From NCBI GenBank assembly GCA_002354035.1, contig DEKU01000004.1, positions 1 to 64,000 on the forward strand: 64,000 bases of DNA, in the 5' to 3' direction. Source of the stretch: Bacteroidales bacterium UBA2714. GTDB taxonomy: Bacteria; Bacteroidota; Bacteroidia; Bacteroidales; P3. A program made the position numbers and the translations under genes. Under the pieces are notes generated by a model that searched no databases, was not told the DNA's origin, and was given only the letters and a program-made list of their open reading frames with translations. Positions 60,535-64,000 of the stretch are shown here, in pieces. Positions within the stretch are counted from its first letter, which is position 1. Every line of letters begins with the position of its first letter.

Positions 60535-62307
60535 TTAGACAAAAAGTTCGTCGATGGCTTTCTGATAGAAGGCGGTTATGTTGTTGCGCTTGATTTTGAG
60601 GGTCGGGGTGAGGAACTGGTTGTCGGTGCTCCACACTTCGGGTACGAGTTTGAAACGTTTCACCTGCTCGTGGTTGCCGAGGGTGGCATTATATTTGTCG
60701 ACCACACGCTGGAAACGCTCCTGGACTGTTTTGTCGGCCAGCATTTCTTCGCGCGACCCTGCATGGACGCCGTGGCGCAGACACCAGTCTTTCAGCATGT
60801 CGAAATCGGGCGCGATGATGGCGGCGGCAAACTTCTGGCCCTCGCCCACCACCATCATGTCGAGGATGAAGGGAGACTCTTTGAAACGTTCCTCGATGAC
60901 TTCGGGGTTGACGAATTTGCCCATTGAGGTTTTGAACATGTTTTTGGTACGGCCGGTGAGGAACATGTAGCCGCCGGAGTCGAGATAGCCCGTGTCGCCG
61001 GTGTGGAACCAGCCTTGGGAGTCGATAGCCTGGGCAGTGAGTTCGGGCGATTTGTAATAGCCCTTCATGACGTTGCCGCCTCGGCAGAGAATCTCGTGGG
61101 TGTCGGGGTCGAAACGCACCTCGATGCCGGGCAGGACAAAACCCACGGAGCCGACCTTACGGCCTTCTTCGGCATAGGAGTTGGTGACGGCCACCAGCGG
61201 CGAGCACTCGGTGAGGCCATAGCCTTCGTACAGGTCAAGACCCACGGCACTGAAAAAGCGGGTGAGGCGGGGCTGGATGGAGGCGCCGCCAGACACGAGC
61301 ATGTGGAAATTGGTGCCCAATGCTTTGCGGATTTCGGCATAGACGAGCTTGTCGGCCACGGCATGGCGCATGTTATACCAGAGGGTTCGACGCTTGTCGT
61401 TGAGGTCGTATTGGAAACCCAGTTCGAGCGCCCAGTCGAAGATTTTCTTTTTCATGCCGGTGAGTTTCTCACCCTTGCGGAACACCTTGTCGTACATCTT
61501 TTCGATGAAGCGAGGCACGGCGGCCATCATGTAGGGGTTGACCTCCTGGGCGTTGTCGGCCACTTTGGCAATACTCTCGGCATAAAAGGTCTCCATGCAA
61601 AGATACTGGTAGAGGTAATTCATCATGCGTTCGTAGATGTGGCACAGGGGCATCCAGCTGAGAGCGCGGGTCCAGTCCTTACCCGGCGACTCTTTTATGC
61701 CGAGAACGTTGAGCAGTATGCCCCGGTGGGCAAGCATGACGCCTTTGGGTGTGCCGGTGGAGCCGCTGGTGTAGATCATGGTGGCCACGTCGTCGGTTGT
61801 GATGGAGTCCTTGATGGCTTGGAGTCCGTCGGGGTCGGGATGGACTGCACCAAGGTCGTAGAGGTCGTTGATGGAAGGGGCACCCTCAACGGGTACGATG
61901 GTATAGACCTGGCAGATGGAGGGGATTTGGCCTCGAATGGCGGAGATTTTTTTGTACAAGGTCTCTCCTTCCACAAGAATATACCTCACCTCAGCGTGGC
62001 TGAGGATGTAGAGATACTCGCTTTCGCTGATGGTGGGATAGATGGGGAGGAGGACAGCACCCATCATCTGAACACCCATGTCAATGTAGTTCCACTCAGG
62101 TCTGCCGGTAGAGATGAGGGCTACGTTCTCGCCCCGCTGCACACCCAGGTGCATGAATGCATAACTGAGGAGACTGGATTTTTCGAAATATTCGTCGATA
62201 GAGTGTTCTTCCCAATGGCCGTTGCATTTGTTGGCAAAAACAGGACGCTCGGGGCAGAGAAGCCGTCTGCGGTCCATCAAATCGAAGAGTCGTTCAGGTT
62301 CTTTCAT
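60535..62307 (-). CDS. long-chain fatty acid--CoA ligase (AMP-forming), copy 2
   Basis: A 590-residue acyl-adenylate synthetase. The P-loop is IYTSGSTGTPKG (about 175-186). Later motifs are YEGYGLTECSPL, GDTGYLDSGGYMFLTGRTKNMFKTSMGK (about 418-445) and the C-terminal LTPTLKIKRNNI with the catalytic Lys. ATG 62307 is used because it directly follows a TATTTTTG promoter and matches the typical MKEPERLFDLM start. The enzyme differs clearly from copy 1 at 17701; the two may prefer different chain lengths or act in different routes. Confidence 0.93.
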   Translation of the reverse strand: MKEPERLFDLMDRRRLLCPERPVFANKCNGHWEEHSIDEYFEKSSLLSYAFMHLGVQRGENVALISTGRPEWNYIDMGVQMMGAVLLPIYPTISESEYLYILSHAEVRYILVEGETLYKKISAIRGQIPSICQVYTIVPVEGAPSINDLYDLGAVHPDPDGLQAIKDSITTDDVATMIYTSGSTGTPKGVMLAHRGILLNVLGIKESPGKDWTRALSWMPLCHIYERMMNYLYQYLCMETFYAESIAKVADNAQEVNPYMMAAVPRFIEKMYDKVFRKGEKLTGMKKKIFDWALELGFQYDLNDKRRTLWYNMRHAVADKLVYAEIRKALGTNFHMLVSGGASIQPRLTRFFSAVGLDLYEGYGLTECSPLVAVTNSYAEEGRKVGSVGFVLPGIEVRFDPDTHEILCRGGNVMKGYYKSPELTAQAIDSQGWFHTGDTGYLDSGGYMFLTGRTKNMFKTSMGKFVNPEVIEERFKESPFILDMMVVGEGQKFAAAIIAPDFDMLKDWCLRHGVHAGSREEMLADKTVQERFQRVVDKYNATLGNHEQVKRFKLVPEVWSTDNQFLTPTLKIKRNNITAFYQKAIDELFV

Positions 62308-62334
62308 GAGAGTGTTGACTTTTAACAGGAAGTG

Positions 62335-62342
62335 CAAAAATA
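62335..62342 (-). promoter_or_regulatory. Bacteroidetes -7 element (TATTTTTG)
   Basis: TATTTTTG followed by CAC on the minus strand, 27 bases before the acyl-CoA ligase ATG at 62307. Confidence 0.65.
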
Positions 62343-62576
62343 AGAATCTCCGGCTGATTATGTGACAGAAAAAATGTCCGCTCGACAAAAAAGTGACAGA
62401 ATGAGGCAAAAATGGTGCCTAAAGTGGCGTTTTGAGTGACGAAACGATTACTACACGTGTTTTATCCCGCACAAGAAGTGACGGAAAAAGGCGCGAAAGG
62501 GGTGGCCGAGGAACGATTTAACCTTTTTTTCGAAAGAAAAGCACAGCCCCAACAACCCGCTTTGGAAAAAAATATG

Positions 62577-62584
62577 TATCTTTG
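62577..62584 (+). promoter_or_regulatory. Bacteroidetes -7 element (TATCTTTG)
   Basis: TATCTTTG followed by CAATTTG, 25 bases before the holA ATG at 62610. Confidence 0.65.
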
Positions 62585-62609
62585 CAATTTGTTATTATAC
62601 TATAGAAAC

Positions 62610-63617
62610 ATGCTCATATCTGACAAACAGCTTATCGACGAACTGAAAGCAGCTAAATACCAACCCGTGTATCTGCTTACCGGCGAGGAGAACTATTATA
62701 TCGACTTGGTATCGGACTATTTTGAGCATAGTGTGATAGCCGAAGAATATCGTGATTTTGACCAAACGGTATTGTACGGACGCGAGACCGACATGCGCAC
62801 GGTGATATCGTATGCCAAGCAGTTCCCGATGATGTCGCCCATAAAGCTGGTGCTGGTCAAGGAAGCGCAGGATATTGCCACCAAGGAGTGGGACCTGCTG
62901 GCCGACTATCTTCAGCACCCGCTGCCGCAAACCCTTTTGGTGTTCTGCTACAGGCACAAGAAACTCGATAAGCGAACCAAGGCATACAAGGCTATTAACG
63001 ACCATGGCCGCATCTGCGAACGGGCAAAGCTGTATGACAGCCAAGTCCCAGACTGGCTAGGGACTCACGTGAACGAACATGGACACACCATCACCCAAAA
63101 GGGGTCGGTACTGATAGCCGAATACTTGGGCAACGACCTGAGCAAAATAGCCAACGAGCTGTCAAAGGTGTACATCTCTCTCAAGCCGGGAGAGGTCATC
63201 AACGAAGAAATCATCGAGCAGAATATCGGCATCAGCAAGGATTATAACGTGTTTGAGCTACAGAACGCCATAGGCCGCCGCAACGTGGTGCAGTGCAACC
63301 GCATTGTGAACCATTTTGCCGCCAACCCCAAGGAGAACCCCATCCAGATGGTGTTGCCTTCACTCTATAACTATTTCATCAAAATCATGCTCTACCACCA
63401 GCTGACCGACAAAAGCCAGGCAGCCTCGGTATTGAAGGTGAACCCCTATTTCGTGAAGGATTATGCGGCCGCAGCCCAGAACTATTCGCTCGGGAAGCTG
63501 GCCAGCTGTATAGGCTATCTTTATGATACCGACCTGCGGTGCAAAGGCATCCGTAACACAGGCTCCATAACCGATGGCGAGTTGCTCAAAGAAATGGTGT
63601 TCAAAATCATACATTAA
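62610..63617 (+). CDS. holA: DNA polymerase III subunit delta
   Basis: A 335-residue clamp-loader subunit that opens the sliding clamp. The start IDELKAAKYQPVYLLTGEENYYIDLVSDYF (about 9-38) is diagnostic of HolA, with a Walker-A-like loop that has lost the Lys (TGEENYY). It is followed by a helical lid (GNDLSKIANELSKVYI) and a C-terminal collar domain (DYAAAAQNYS). ATG 62610 is immediately behind the promoter. It is 49 bases upstream of the receptor gene but probably not functionally linked. Confidence 0.93.
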   Translation: MLISDKQLIDELKAAKYQPVYLLTGEENYYIDLVSDYFEHSVIAEEYRDFDQTVLYGRETDMRTVISYAKQFPMMSPIKLVLVKEAQDIATKEWDLLADYLQHPLPQTLLVFCYRHKKLDKRTKAYKAINDHGRICERAKLYDSQVPDWLGTHVNEHGHTITQKGSVLIAEYLGNDLSKIANELSKVYISLKPGEVINEEIIEQNIGISKDYNVFELQNAIGRRNVVQCNRIVNHFAANPKENPIQMVLPSLYNYFIKIMLYHQLTDKSQAASVLKVNPYFVKDYAAAAQNYSLGKLASCIGYLYDTDLRCKGIRNTGSITDGELLKEMVFKIIH

Positions 63618-63666
63618 CCCAAGACACAATTATCCCTTTTTTCAACATAAATAACCCCCAACTTTA

Positions 63667-64000
63667 ATGAAAAGAGTTGCCATCCTTATTCTTCTTGCAC
63701 TGGGCCTGACGCCTATGATGGCGCAGACCGTGAAGGGAACACTTACCGACAATGAAACCGGCGAGGCCATACCTTTTGCCAACGTGGTGCTGGACGGCAC
63801 ACGTTTCGGCGTGGCCACCGACCTCAATGGCTTCTATCTGATTAATAAGATGCCCGCAGGCGAATATGAGCTTCGTGTGCGTTTTGTGGGTTATAAAGAG
63901 TATCGTGAAAAGATTACTTTAAAAAGCGGGCAGACGCTGGTGCGCAACATAGCACTGGAGTCGGAGGCCAAGACCCTGGCCGATGTCACCGTGACCGACA
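63667..64000 (+). CDS. TonB-dependent receptor-like protein, N-terminal part (cut by window end)
   Basis: The first 111 codons are seen. A signal peptide (MKRVAILILLALGLTPMMAQ) is followed by a carboxypeptidase-regulatory-like (CarbopepD_reg_2) domain: VKGTLTDNETGEAIPFANVVL, then GVATDLNGFYLINKMPAGEYELRVRFVGYKEY. In Bacteroidota this domain usually precedes a TonB-dependent outer-membrane receptor plug, and the last visible residues (KTLADVTVTD) fit the linker to a TonB box or plug. The barrel lies outside the window, so the substrate cannot be given; a carboxypeptidase-like exported protein without a barrel is a lesser alternative. Confidence 0.85.
   Translation, partial: MKRVAILILLALGLTPMMAQTVKGTLTDNETGEAIPFANVVLDGTRFGVATDLNGFYLINKMPAGEYELRVRFVGYKEYREKITLKSGQTLVRNIALESEAKTLADVTVTD

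Larger units (their letters stand above)
62308..62609. other. 302-base region with divergent promoters
   Basis: It lies between divergent acyl-CoA ligase and holA starts. It contains a minus-strand TATTTTTG (62335-62342) and a plus-strand TATCTTTG (62577-62584). Nothing else is recognised. Confidence 0.6.

Noticed and set aside
61003..62325. 440-codon plus-strand frame opposite acyl-CoA ligase copy 2
   Set aside because: The ligase frame has all adenylation motifs and its own promoter.

Overview
The window comes from a GC-rich, anaerobic member of the Bacteroidota, most likely order Bacteroidales. The evidence is a complete gliding/type IX secretion core (porP, gldK, gldL, gldM and two gldN), cargo proteins with C-terminal T9SS sorting domains, families largely confined to this phylum (DUF5103 plug, DUF5020, DUF4294, UpxY-type NusG paralog), and repeated use of the Bacteroidetes -7 promoter element TAnnTTTG instead of a sigma-70 -10 box. 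A NAD-linked trimeric [FeFe] hydrogenase points to a fermentative, H2-metabolising anaerobe. I see no tRNA, rRNA, CRISPR array, insertion sequence, integrase or origin.

Layout. 0-1.2 kb (minus): a small membrane protein and a DUF6266-like protein. 1.7-2.8 kb (minus): an MBL-fold hydrolase and an unknown partner. 2.9-4.1 kb (plus): a DRTGG-domain protein and a PHP phosphoesterase of the kind associated with hydrogenase loci. 4.2-7.5 kb (minus): rlmH, a FemAB-like acyltransferase, an OmpA-family protein and an FtsE-like ATPase. 8.2-13 kb (plus): a 1583-residue T9SS cargo protein closed by a strong terminator. 13-17.5 kb (minus): trkA followed by two different trkH genes. 17.7-21.2 kb (plus): an acyl-CoA ligase, a glycosyltransferase and a hexapeptide acetyltransferase in one tight unit. 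21.2-31.4 kb (plus): a DUF5103 T9SS plug protein, an M6-type metalloprotease cargo, miaB, a PASTA membrane protein, another T9SS cargo and an RluD-type pseudouridine synthase. 31.7-37.7 kb: a nitroreductase, a convergent upxY-like gene, and the minus-strand hydrogenase operon (2Fe-2S protein, hydB, hydA, hydC). 37.8-42.1 kb (plus): an Upf1-like helicase, a DUF5020 outer-membrane protein and an NCS2 purine permease. 42.2-44.4 kb (minus): a second DRTGG protein, a HATPase protein and a [FeFe]-hydrogenase homolog with an altered H-cluster site. 44.8-48.7 kb (plus): LD-carboxypeptidase, polysaccharide deacetylase, KdsC phosphatase and RlpA. 48.9-56.1 kb (plus): the T9SS core. 56.1-64 kb: a CobW/Zng1-type metallochaperone, an acyltransferase, a DUF4294 protein, NlpC/P60, a second acyl-CoA ligase, holA and the start of a TonB-receptor-like protein.

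Two themes tie the window together. First, protein export: the T9SS core, its plug and three or more cargo proteins lie within about 48 kb. Second, hydrogen metabolism: the catalytic HydABC operon is flanked at about 30 kb and 5 kb by two smaller units that carry the DRTGG, PHP, HATPase and degenerate-hydrogenase genes which many Firmicutes keep together with the hydrogenase. The most unusual points are the degenerate hydrogenase homolog, an intrinsic terminator lying directly against the start codon of the upxY-like antiterminator gene, a second gldN behind a hairpin with a TTG start, and an rlpA gene whose signal peptide can only be read from a non-ATG start.
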